Assembly (NCBI GenBank): GCA_019925095.2
Contig: CM034401.1
Location: 12,559,338 to 12,623,337 of the forward strand
DNA length: 64,000 bases
Direction: 5' to 3'
Source of the DNA: Dendrolimus kikuchii
Lineage: Eukaryota; Arthropoda; Insecta; Lepidoptera; Lasiocampidae
The position numbers and the translations under genes are program-made. Shown one piece after another: positions 1 through 9,205 of this stretch; the first letter of the stretch is position 1; every line of letters starts with the position of its first letter. A model generated the notes under the pieces. The model saw nothing but the letters and a program-made list of their open reading frames with translations. It ran no database searches and had not been told where the DNA came from.

Positions 1-270
1 AACAAGAACCACAAACTCGCCGAATACACGAATGTACAGAAGGTTTTAAATAATGCAATTTTTACTGCATCCGTGCCTCCAGCGAATCTTTCAGTTAGCA
101 TGTTTGCCCGGACTGATAATGCTCTACGCTCTCTCTCTAAATTTGCATCGTCTCTAAGGTCGTTGTCGTCGCTAATCAAATGCACAAGGTATTTAAATTG
201 GTTCACTCTTTTACGGGTACAGCACTGAGCGTTACCGGAGGAACAAAACTAGGACACTTGGAAACCGCCT
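1..270 (-). pseudogene. LINE reverse transcriptase fragment (C-terminal part of RT), runs off the window start
   Basis: Read on the minus strand, about positions 206 to 1 give one open frame with the pattern NQFKYLVHLISDDNDLRDD, then ERERRAL, then VKIALFKTFCTFVYSASLW. This is the thumb region that follows the catalytic core in many insect non-LTR retrotransposon reverse transcriptases. Just upstream (about 270-207) the expected preceding segment (SFVPPVTLSAVPVKE) is readable one frame over, so there is a frameshift near 207. The piece continues beyond position 1. Family assignment to a LINE is from recognition of the conserved pattern; the clade is not resolved. Confidence 0.7.
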
Positions 271-430
271 CTTAGACAAATTAGAATCATGATGACTTAA
301 AGCGGGTGACTTTGGAGAATCGCTTAGTAAAATTGACACGTGTTTATATATACGGACAGTTGTAAGATATTGCATAAAGTTCCACTTTATTTTGATACTT
401 GTGTGAGGCAAATAATTATAATATTTGGGA
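240..430. repeat. Interspersed repeat, copy 1 of a family also at 2380-2470 and 28600-28830
   Basis: The block containing tttggagaatcgcttagt and, further on, gcataaagttc recurs in the same order at 28665-28740. Minus-strand translations of both copies share the string LSDSPK, which may be a remnant of coding sequence, but no known domain is visible. It abuts the RT fragment at 1-270 and overlaps its 5' edge. Confidence 0.5.
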
Positions 431-516
431 TAAAAAATATTTTGGATTGATTTTCCAGTATTTATTTTACTATAAAACATATAAATTACACATTAATTTT
501 TAACAATATATGTACT

Positions 517-1797
517 TAGTCTGGCCATAAATAATGTTACAATTAAAAAGAAACAAAATATTGCATTTGAATTTGGACCCTGTGATTTATATATGATTGT
601 TCATTGTGTTTTCTCATTTTGGCGCCAATACATTATACAACATTTTGAGATATTAGATTGGGGCGATAAAGAGAACCGAATTGCTGTGATTGCATTACAC
701 AAAGTAGGTATGGAGCCAAATGCAATTTTTAAAACTCTCCATACGCTTGATATTAGTCAAATGTTTGTGTACCGGGCTATTAATAGGTACAATGAGACCT
801 AGTCTGTTTGTGACAGAAAAAGATCTGGCCGTCCACGTAGTGTTCGTACGAAAAAGGTGGTCAAAGCAGTAAGGGAAAGAATTCGAAGAAATCCTGTCCG
901 AAAGCAAAAGATTTTATCTCGGGAGATGAAGATATTACCTAGAACCATGTCGCGTATTTTAAAAGATGACTTAGGACTTACAGCCTATAAGAGACGCACT
1001 AGTCATTTCTTAACTCAGAATTTAAAATAGGGTGGTAAAATCGAAACAACTACTGAAGTAGTACGCAAAGGGAGGTCACAGAAAAAATTTGTCTACGGAT
1101 GAGAAAATATTTACAATTAAGCTACATTAAAAAAAAATGACCGTATTTATGCTCAAAGCCCTAAGAAAGCTTCTCAATTAGTCGACAGAGTGCAACGTGG
1201 GCATTATCCGTCTTCAGTGAGGGTTTGGTGCGGTGTTAGCTATGAAGGAGTGACTGAGCCATATTTTTGTGAAAAAGGTATCAAAACATCGGTACAAGCG
1301 TATCAAGATATTATTCTTGAGAAGGTAGTTAAACCCTTTAACAACACCATGTTCAATAATCAAGAATGGTCCTTCCAGCAAGACTCGGCACCGGGTCATA
1401 AAGCTCGGTCCACGCTGTCTTGGTTGGAAACGAACGTTTCGGACTTCATCAGGGCTGAAGACTGGCCGTCGTCTAATCCCGATCTTAATCCGCTGGATTA
1501 TGATTTATGGTCAATTTTAGAGAGTACAGCTTGCTCTAAACGCCAAGATAATTTGGAGTCCCTAAAACAATCCATACGATTGGCAGTGAAGAATTTTCCC
1601 ATGGAAAGAGTGCGTGCTTCTATTGATAACTGGCCTCAACGTAAGGACTGTATTGCAGCCAATGGAGACCACTTCGAATAAGCTTTTTATATTTCAAATT
1701 GTTTCATATTGATGTATTAAACTAACACACTGTAAAACTTATAAATGTTATTTGCAATAGAAAAAAATTCTTTGTTACTATATTTATGGCAAGACTA
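517..1797 (+). mobile_element. maT-type mariner DNA transposon, copy 1, full length but dead
   Basis: The element is bounded by terminal inverted repeats: tagtctggccataaata at 517 and its imperfect complement ending gccataaatatagtaac-type sequence at 1774-1797 (tatttatggcaagacta on the plus strand). Both ends coincide with TA, the usual Tc1/mariner target duplication. Length without the TA is about 1277 bp, normal for this superfamily. It carries one broken transposase on the plus strand. The same family has a truncated inverted copy at 14058-14689. Confidence 0.88.
653..1681 (+). pseudogene. Broken maT (DD37D) transposase, copy 1
   Basis: Cut-and-paste transposase of the Tc1/mariner superfamily. 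The N-terminal helix-turn-helix part (WGDKENRIAVIALHKVGMEP, then FVYRAINRY) begins near 656. The start codon seen as MEWG in copy 3 is mutated here to LDWG. An in-frame TAG stands at 800, another near 1028, and frame changes occur around 1090. The first catalytic Asp (STDEK, about 1094-1108) is readable only in a shifted frame. The last 163 residues (1190-1681) are open and contain QQDSAPGHKA and WPSSNPDLNPLDYDLW; exactly 37 residues separate the second and third Asp, the DD37D signature of maT elements. Not functional as it stands. Confidence 0.9.
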
Positions 1798-2900
1798 TAT
1801 TACGTTCTCTTAACGCCAAGTCAACGTCGGTTTACGAAGGAAATATTGCTTAGTATTATGCACGTCCAGTTGTCATAGCTAGACTACCCTGGAACGTCCC
1901 TGTAGGATCTTTTTATGAATGTAGGATATTTCTACCCTCCACTATTTTCAACTTGCAGTTGAAAGTATTGGTGCTCACAGATTAATTAATACAGAGACGT
2001 GCTTGCAGACAGCGTTGGCACACAGAAAATCATTAAAGTATTCGAATACAGTACTACCCAGTAAAGTCGATTATAAAATATTAAGGTATTGAAATACTTC
2101 ACCTATAATCTACATTATTTTCTACAACAATTTAAATTGCCTACCTTAAAATAGTTACCGATGTTTTGTAATTCCTAACACGTATTAAAGCGATGCATTC
2201 GCAAAGTTAATGTATTAACATTTTTTGAGTGGTATCAAAAAATGTTAAGGTATTCGAATGCCAGTGATGCCAATAGCGAAATTCGAATAAAAATAATAAG
2301 GTATTCGTATACTAGAACGATAGTGCATATTGCTTACTACGGGAGATCTAAATATTAATATTAAAATAGCTATTGATGTTTTGTGATTCCTACCACTTGT
2401 CATGTTCATCACATGAATCTGCGAAAATGACCTCTTTAGGCTCTCTGATGTCCTTTGCTGCGTTGCATGATTGCACATACGGGTCGTATAGTAAAAATAA
2501 TACAAAAAAAATTAAGAATGAGATAAGAGAGATAAATAAATATAAACCCCTAGAAAATATGAAAAAAGACAGTAAGAGATTAAAATAGTAAGAAATATCT
2601 TTAATAGGTGTCATCCTCAGACCGAAGTATTAAAAAGAAATTAGTGATCTCGCTTATGTTGGTGCAACTTAAAATAGGTTTAAAATTACCATTTTGCAGA
2701 ACCTTATTACGAATTTACCAAATGTCAAAGTGATCATAAAACTCTATGCAATATTTTTCAACTACTAATTTGTTATTATCTAGTCACAGTGACTGTTTCA
2801 AAGCTACATATCACCACGCAGACTTAAGTATAGATGAAATTTTCGCATAGTTTATCGTCATTTTAAATAACGCGTTGTATCTGGACTGACAATCCCTATT
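1798..2900. other. AT-rich intergenic stretch with a cluster of GTATTCGAATAC-like motifs
   Basis: No gene is seen. Between about 2035 and 2320 the palindrome-like word GTATTCGAATAC or close variants (gtattgaaatac, gtattcgaatgc, gtattcgtatac) occurs at least four times, several preceded by aag or ttaag. A short hairpin sits at 2219-2246 (acattttttg ... caaaaaatgt). A fragment of the repeat family of 240-430 lies at 2380-2470. The rest is unremarkable. Confidence 0.5.
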
Positions 2901-4362
2901 AATATTATAAATGCGAAAGTAACTCTGTCTGTCTGTCTGTTTCGTTTTCACGTAAAAACTACTGGACCCATTTGGCTGAAACTCAGTGTATATATATATA
3001 TTTTCGATGCCGAGAATAAACATAGGATACTTTTTATCCCGGAAAATGGGATAGTTTCCGGGATAAAAGTATATTTGTCTCTCTGTTTGTTATCCTTTTA
3101 TGGAAAGACTATTGGACTGATTTGGCTGATACTCGGTACATATGTAATTTGAATACCGAGGGTGGCCAAGGGATACTTTTCATCCCGGATACTGGGATAG
3201 ATTTTGGGATAGATTTATGTAAAGTTTATCCCGGAAACTAGGATAGGTTTTTTATTTGTGGTTGGCCATTTTCGTCATTTTGTTTATTTTGGTCAATTTG
3301 GTCGTTTAGGTAGTTTTGTTTAGTTTAGTTGTTTTGGTAGTTTTGGTTGGTAGTTTTGCTATTTTCGGTTGTTTTGGTAGTTTTGGTTTTCGGTAGTTTA
3401 GTTTTGGTAGTTGTGGTAGTTTTGGTAGTTGTGGTAGTTTTGGTATTTGGTAGTTTCGGTAGATTTGGTAGTTGTGGTAGTTTTGGGTAGTAATTGTGGT
3501 AGTAGTGGTAGTTGTGGTAGTTTTAGTCTGTAGATATGGTAGTTTTGGTTGGTAGATTCGGTTATTTTGGTAGTTGTGGTAGTTTTGGTTTGTAGATTTG
3601 GTAGTTATGGTAGTTTTGGTTGGTAGATTTGGTAGATTCGGTTATTTTGGTAGTTGTGGTAGTTTTGATAGTTGTGGTAGTTTTGGTTTGTAGATTTGGT
3701 AGTTTTGGTAGATTTGGTTGGTCGATTTGGTATATTCGGTTATTTTGGTAGTTGCGGTAGTTTTAATAGTTGTGGTAGTTTTGATAGTTGTGGTAGTTTT
3801 GGTAGTTGTGGTAGTTTTGGTAGTTGTGGTAGTTTTGGTAGTTGTGGTAGTTTTGGTAGTTGTGGTAGTTTTGGTAGTTGTGGTAGTTTTGTTAGTTGTG
3901 GTGGTTTTGTTAGTTGTGGTAGTTTTGATTGGTAGATTTAGTAATTGTGGTAGTTTAGGTAGTTGTGGTAGTTTTGGTTGGTGGATTTGGTAGTTTTGGT
4001 TGGTAGATTTGGTAGTTTCGGTAGTTTTAGTACGTTTGGTAGTTTTGGTCGTTTGTGTAGTTTACACAATATTTAGTTATATAAATAAAAGTAGAACGGG
4101 TTGAAATAGGGTATTAAATTTTGTATGGGGGACCAATCATTTATCAAGTTTACAGATATAAAAATTCATAATCTTTAAAAAAATGCGACTTTCACTCGAT
4201 TTATCTGTCTGAATACCGAAAATGGACATAGATACTATTCATCCCGGTAGATGGGATAGTTTGCGATGTAAAATGAAGTAAATCTTCTTAAACGCCTGCT
4301 CTTAAAACAAGAGGTACGCACTAGAGTTTGACGCGCGGCGGAGCTGCGGGGTAAACTCTAGT
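2895..4362 (+). mobile_element. Helitron-like interspersed repeat carrying an internal minisatellite
   Basis: The left part (attataaatgcgaaagt, then repeated gtct, then cgtaaaaactactgga) is a widespread lepidopteran repeat motif as I remember it. Segments with 'ggatactttttatcccgg' occur on both sides of the minisatellite, and the right end reads ggcggagctgcggggtaaac followed by CTAG-T. Related right ends are at 18931-18960 and, inverted, near 14035-14060. A CTRR-type end next to T is what non-autonomous Helitrons show, but I see no Rep/helicase gene and no defined 5' end, so the class is inferred. Confidence 0.4.
3290..4060 (+). repeat. GT-rich minisatellite, 18-bp unit ggtagttttggtagttgt and shorter variants
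   Basis: The stretch is a long, strongly strand-biased array. The core 3750-3930 is nearly perfect 18-bp repeats; outer parts are degenerate 9-bp and mixed units (ggtagtttt, ggtagttgt, ggtagattt). Two frames stay open by virtue of the repeat (one reads SCGSFG repeated, the other VVVV-rich), which I consider an artefact of the 18-bp period rather than a protein gene: there is no flanking exon signal and the array lies inside a dispersed repeat. Confidence 0.93.
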
Positions 4363-5600
4363 TATATTATAAATGTGCGCAATATAAAGATCTGCTCGTC
4401 ACAGGTGTGGACGTAATCCGACAAGAAAAATTAGGTTCAATCTTATACATACCTAGCGATGCGCGATGACGAGAGGTTTAAGTCAATCATGTCGATTATT
4501 CAAACACTTTGATAACTCTAGATTGTTGTTGTATAATTAAAAACGTGGTCAGTAAAGTTAATTATATTTATTAAATGAAATATTTATACAAGAACAACAA
4601 ACATAACAGCAGAAGGGTAATTTAGAAGAGAATGTTACCATGGTAGAAAAAACATATTATAACAAAAATTACCACAGTAAAAAACTTAAATTATATGTTC
4701 GGAAATAAATCGAACAGTTGTCACTCGTAATTAGTTGGGAGTCGGACTCGGGTATTAGAGTGAATAGACGCGTAGTTTCACTTGTAATTGCTGGTTTCGT
4801 GGCCGACTCGGTTGTCAAAATCAACAGAATACATCAGCGCGACCTCGAGTCACGATCGGTCTCGTTGGCCCTTCGAGCCGACAATTGGCTCGGTAGAATT
4901 GAACAAAATCACGATTGATTTAATCGAAGAGTGCGTCACTTGTTGATTCGTTTGTAATTTTGAGTCAATTGTGATTCTTACCATTGTTTAAATATCGGAT
5001 GCCGAGAAAAGTCTCATATTGTGATGATGTTTATATAATTTATTCGATGCTTTTAACCAAAAAGAAAAGATGATACAGTAAGATTCTTTGATATCATAAA
5101 TAAATAATATCCTATTAAAGGATTAAATGAGAAAAATAAATCTAAAAAAATTAACCAGACGCCGCAACCATGTCTTCCTGTGTTAGAGAATTAAATTCGT
5201 GATCCCTTACATTAAACCGCGTGTCATATATTCATGTTCTCATAGCTGTAAAATCTCTTTTGTTATGAGGAAATGGTCCGTAATCTTCCATGATGTAAAG
5301 CTGAGGGTAAAAGTTATACTAATGGTTTAAATATCAAAGTTAGGAGATAAACTGCTCCCAGCAAGAAATGCGTATAGCCTAACTTTATTAATATTAATGT
5401 CCTGACATTATTATTGTAATTTTATGATGGGCTACAACATATTCGAGGTACGGTTTATTTGCAATGTCTTGTTACTTTCGTAGTCACATCTAGGCAATAA
5501 TTATTTTTAGCTTTCTGATACATAAAGAGTTTACAGCTTTACTTATATTACATAAATCTTTGAAAAAAACTATACAATGGTTAAACTTTAAAATATAGAC
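4363..5600. other. Intergenic stretch, no clear gene
   Basis: AT-rich DNA with one less AT-rich segment at about 4700-4960 (repeated gactcggt and cgag words) that I cannot assign. Only the short possible coding remnant at 5151-5318 stands out and is listed separately. Confidence 0.4.
5151..5318 (-). pseudogene. Short unidentified coding remnant with one internal stop
   Basis: The minus strand reads YNFYPQLYIMEDYGPFPHNK, then RDFTAMRT, a TGA stop, then IYDTRFNVRDHEFNSLTQED and a terminal stop (TAA at 5151-5153). Composition is protein-like and the frame is kept on both sides of the stop. The upstream minus-strand sequence offers possible splice acceptors (ccattag, cctcag). I do not recognise the family. 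It could be a decayed exon, a transposon gag piece or chance. Confidence 0.25.
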
Positions 5601-6027
5601 GGAATGGGATGATGGTGATGGGACGCCCCTTAGTATGGGACGCAGCTTGTGTTGATACTTTGGCGGCTTCCCATCTTCCAGACACAGCCGTTACAGCCGG
5701 GGCTGTTGCCGCTTACCAGGAGGCTCTGAAACGCCGCAAATATGTGTCTACTGGTAATGGGTACTTATTTGTGGCTTTCGGGGTTGAGACTCTGGGGCCC
5801 TGGGGGCCTGGAGCTCATCATCTTTATCGAGACCTTCCAACGCGGCTAGTTGAGGTTTCGCGTGGCCAAAAGCCTGGCTTGCGCCTAGGACAACGCAACA
5901 GCGTTGCAACCCAACGTGGAAATGCGGCCAGCATTTTGACACGCTTCTCGCCGACAGCGATTTGGAATCTATTTTTTACTTACAACTTATGTTATTTTTT
6001 AAGTATAGTTATATTTGTAGTATAGTT
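5590..6027 (+). pseudogene. Endonuclease-like C-terminal domain of a retroelement (RPD/WDAT family), decayed copy
   Basis: Residues GRPLVWDAACVDTLAASHLP (from about 5621) followed by EALKRRKY, FGVETLGPWGP, then QRGNAASIL match the minus-strand copy at 50575-51200 segment by segment. The upstream RPDGM motif survives only as DGM near 5599, in another frame with stops, and after NAASIL the expected ending DSDLESIFYL is again one frame over (about 5950-5984). So it is a 5'-truncated, twice-frameshifted fragment. See the copy at 50575-51200 for the domain reading. Confidence 0.7.
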
Positions 6028-6102
6028 TAATTTTAGGAAGTTCTGCATGCCACAACAATAAACGAGTACTGGAATTGTAACTACTGCAAATGTTGAAAAA
6101 CT

Positions 6103-6202
6103 TACGGTCTTATTCTTAGAGAGCTAGAATAAGTTGAACGCTTCTTTAAGAACCATAAAGAAGCGTTCATACTTACTCTTACTCTCTGTGAATAAGACCG
6201 TT
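6103..6202. mobile_element. Hairpin MITE-like element, about 100 bp
   Basis: Almost the whole segment folds back on itself: acggtcttattc at 6104 pairs with gaataagaccgt at 6190-6201, and taagttgaacgcttcttta pairs with taaagaagcgttcatactta across a loop near 6150. No coding capacity. Such perfect short foldbacks are typical of MITEs; the superfamily cannot be told from this copy. Confidence 0.75.
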
Positions 6203-6339
6203 AGTTTTATTTTATTTTATCTATGTTGTATGCCTGCTACTGCGTGAAGTTGCCAGCTTGCCAGTGTGTCCTAGATGAGGACCGTCGAGGACTGGAATAT
6301 GTAGTGCAAACTTTGGTTGAAGTAGAAAACTTCTTAGAT

Positions 6340-6525
6340 CGACTCTGAATGGGGATTTTTTATTGCTGCAGTACAGTTTATGGGCCACCAGATGGAAAGT
6401 GGTAACCGTAGCTTATGGACATTTGCCAATGTGTAGTTGTCCTCCAAAGGAGGGACTGGAACTTGACCAGTAATACCGCAACACAAGTCAAAGTTGTTGG
6501 TGGCATACTTGTTTGTAGTCATCCC
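6340..6525 (-). repeat. Fragment of SINE family 1 (body)
   Basis: The words gggccaccagatggaaagtgg and gtaaccg...tatggacatttgc match the body of the SINE at 12841-13193 in the same minus orientation. The tRNA-related head is absent and the copy is diverged. Confidence 0.65.
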
Positions 6526-6689
6526 GGTGGATAAATATAATATTTGTATTGTATATAATATTAATATGTGTTACTGTTTATTCTCTATTTTTTTATTCAT
6601 TTTAGGTCTATGTATTGTGTGATATTTATATATGTATTTAATTTGCGCACCACCGGCATACACTTGCGAAACTCCTGTTCATAAAATCC

Positions 6690-6835
6690 ATAGCCCGGGT
6701 TGTCTGGAAGAGATCGCTCTAAAGCGATAAGGCCTCCCATAGGTCCTACTTTTACTGTTTAATGTGACTACTGTAAATTGTGTATTTCGTATGTATGTGG
6801 TGAACAATAAGTATATTCTATTATATTTACATACA
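6690..6835 (+). repeat. LINE 3' tail with conserved stem-loop (copy 1)
   Basis: gagatcgctctaaagcgata (stem atcgct/agcgat) is followed by a T-rich stretch and caataagtatat. The same order (stem-loop, gataagrccgcc-like word, then a polyadenylation-like caataaa) occurs at 33446-33560, 51781-51900 and, inverted, at 25955-26080. I read these as 5'-truncated ends of one LINE family, possibly CR1-like; that name is from memory of similar lepidopteran repeats. Confidence 0.6.
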
Positions 6836-7660
6836 CTTTGTCGCGTCTTACGAGAGGCCTGTTGCAGGTGAGACAAACTCTTCTCAGGTTCAATCCTACA
6901 AAGACACGGGTTTGCGCATTCCCAGCTAAAAAGTAGTTATAAGGAACAAACCTTACCATTGCTATAGTCATAGTCACGTGGGTGACACCTTTGGTGTTGC
7001 AAACCCGATACGTAGGCGGCAGTGACATCTTATATAAGAACGTAAGCTTGTTTATCTGCTTGAGACAATAAAAAATGTTGACGGTTGAGATCGGATCCTA
7101 CGCAATATTTTAAAGTTAAGTATTAAATAGACTGTAATTACCCTTATTTATAAAGGACCCTTTTATATACTAGTCGGAACTCTTTCTCTGTTGTATCTTA
7201 TTATAATCTGATGCTATAATCCCAACTATTGAATTTCTTAGAAATCGGGGGTACAATATGTATGTCTTATATCTTATAAGACAGCTAACGTAACAAAGAA
7301 GAGTTTGCTGTTTGTTTTACTAAAAGCTCACATTAACTTTTACTAGCCTGTGAATGACTGTCTGTGAAAATGGAGGAAATTAGATTTTTGGTATTATATT
7401 CTGCTTTCATGGCTTACCAACTTTGTTGGACTGTTAATATTGTTTGTTTAATGTTGTGTATTAATGAAATTTTTAATTTAACATCGGTTAAATAGTAACA
7501 ATTAAAACTTACTTAAATATTGTAGGGGGCTGATATTAATATTAGGTCGACGTTACACTTGTAAGTTTTGCTTGCGTAAGCGTTTAAGGATAAGCATGCA
7601 CTACGTTTATCAATATCGGATTTATCCTTTCACAGTTGTCGTGTATCGATAGATTGTACT
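6836..7660. other. Intergenic stretch, nothing recognised
   Basis: AT-rich sequence with only short chance ORFs. A region at 6840-7040 is somewhat less AT-rich but shows no convincing motif. I see nothing else in it. Confidence 0.4.
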
Positions 7661-7782
7661 TAGTCCAGCCATAAGTTCTGTTACAAATGAAAATGCATTG
7701 CTTAATTTTTTTTTATGAAGTAATGTAATATTATTAAAATTTATACCTACATATTTATTAAAGTCTTAGCAAAAAATAAAAA
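7661..7782 (-). mobile_element. Solo 3'-terminal fragment of a maT transposon
   Basis: Starting with TA and gtccagccataagttctg, this segment matches base for base, with few changes, the outer arms of the maT copy at 41451-42846 (tgttacaaatgaaaatgcat, then a shared run through aatttatacctacatattta). The similarity stops at the A-rich point near 7782, where a 26-bp tandem array begins. No transposase remains. Confidence 0.8.
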
Positions 7783-7918
7783 AAAAACGAATGGCAACGG
7801 ATGAGTGGAAAAACGAATTGCAAAGGACAAGTGGAAAAACGAATGGCAATGGGTGAGTGGAAAAACGAATCGCAACGGACAAGTGGAAAAACGAATAGAA
7901 ACGGACAAGTGGAAAAAC
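7783..7918 (+). repeat. 26-bp tandem array, about five units
   Basis: The unit is close to aaaaacgaatggcaacgg plus acaagtgg. Five successive units are visible at about 7785, 7809, 7835, 7861 and 7887 with a few substitutions each. The last unit runs into the left arm of the inverted repeat at 7905-8075, whose sequence contains the same word, so the array probably arose by amplification of part of the arm. Confidence 0.9.
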
Positions 7919-8075
7919 TTCAACTGACAAGTGACAAAATGAATCGCAACGAAATTTTAACTTGAAGTTCTACGGGCAGATTGTTAATGTACTTGTCCAA
8001 TTTGCCCGTAAAACTTCAAGTTAAAATTTTGTTGCGATTCGTTTTGTCACTTGTCCGTTGAAGTTTCACTTGTAA
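7905..8075. repeat. Long imperfect inverted repeat (foldback), arms about 70 bp
   Basis: Left arm 7905-7979 contains gacaagtgacaaaatgaatc and ends cttgaagttctacgggca; right arm 8003-8075 begins tgcccgtaaaacttcaag and contains the complement. The loop is about 23 bp. Arms differ at only a handful of positions. It directly follows the tandem array and the maT terminus. Confidence 0.9.
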
Positions 8076-8274
8076 TATGTGTCCCAGCACACATTTCGAT
8101 TTTTCGCAGGTTTACTGCAAATTATGATTTGGTTAGGTTAGGTACACTTTAATGAATACATTTTTTATTTAAACATATTTTATTTTATCAAACAAAAAAC
8201 TGAATTCGATCCGAAACCAAAAAAACATCCACAGTCTACTCTAAAATTATTTATAAATATTTTTTTACACAGAC

Positions 8275-8580
8275 CACAAATAGAGGCGAGGCAGTGAGCC
8301 CAACCACGTGGAGAGCAGAGGTATATATAGGTATAGTTCGATGCAAACTTGAGTATGCCTTCATTAATGGCGGCTCGGAACATCGCACTTTACGTTGCGC
8401 AGAACGCGATTTTAGTTATTAGAGGGACGAGGTCGTCGGTGGACGAGGTATATCCTCACTCGCTTTCTCGTTTACGGGACTTCCCCGGCGCTCGGCTCAC
8501 CAGAGCTGCCAATTTAGCGCTTTCGGAGCTAAATATAGCGCTTTTTAGGGCAACCCAGCTCCCAATTTTATTAAACAACT
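8275..8580. other. Less AT-rich, CpG-containing segment of unknown nature
   Basis: Compared with its surroundings this stretch is rich in CG dinucleotides (cgctcggctcaccagagctg, cgtcggtggacg). A TATA-like string (gtatatataggtatag) lies at 8321-8336, ahead of an open frame at 8349-8603 on the plus strand that has no recognised domain. It could be a promoter with a first exon, or an old repeat. It lies about 7 kb upstream of the first Beat exon, but no link is shown. Confidence 0.3.
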
Positions 8581-8629
8581 TCCAGCGCAAAATCTTTTCA
8601 TAATATGCAAATATCTAGTTAATTTTATA

Positions 8630-8895
8630 ATAAATATATACTAATATTATAAAGACGAAAGATTAGATTGTTTGTTTGCATTAAAGAGTCTCCGAAACTA
8701 CTGAACCGATTTGAAAAATTCTTTCACTGTTGGCAAGCTACATTACCCCCGGGTGACACAGGCTATATTATATTTACAAAAAAAAAATAGGGATCCTTAC
8801 TAAAACTCCAATAATGTAACCCAAGGTGTAAAAAAATACCTAAAATCGCGTGCGCTGCGAAAACTATTGATGATAGAATAAAATAATGTACTACG
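8630..8895 (+). repeat. Interspersed repeat beginning atactaatattataaag
   Basis: The sequence attataaagacgaaagatta, ctccgaaactactgaaccga, then a run ending tgcgctgcgaaaactattga resembles a dispersed lepidopteran repeat that I know only from general familiarity. It shares the 'actactgaaccgattt' theme with the Helitron-like repeats at 2895 and 18450, without clear homology beyond it. No ORF. Confidence 0.5.
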
Positions 8896-9205
8896 ACTTT
8901 GCAGAACACATCATTATTAACAAAAAGTGTCGCAACAGCATATGTCTAACTATTATAGTTATGCTACAATAAGTGTTCTTTTATTTTTACATTTTAATTA
9001 AAATGACGCCGCTAGAAACGGCTCTTTATTTGTATCTTGGTATTCATCCTTATCAAAATAAATTACTTCATATTCAAGACTGGTTCAATATCTTTATATA
9101 ACTTTTTGAATTATTCAATTCGGACATTCCATTCGAAAGATATCACGAGTTTAAAAATGTAAGTATTAGAACACGCGGCCGTGACGCTTTTTCGTGACAG
9201 AAAAA

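Noticed and set aside
2219..2246. Hairpin as a terminator
   Set aside because: The genome is eukaryotic; hairpin plus T-run logic does not apply.
3696..3993. Gly/Ser/Cys-rich ORFs resembling a silk or cuticle protein
   Set aside because: They are the two open frames of an 18-bp minisatellite within a dispersed repeat, with no start context, signal peptide or exon signals.
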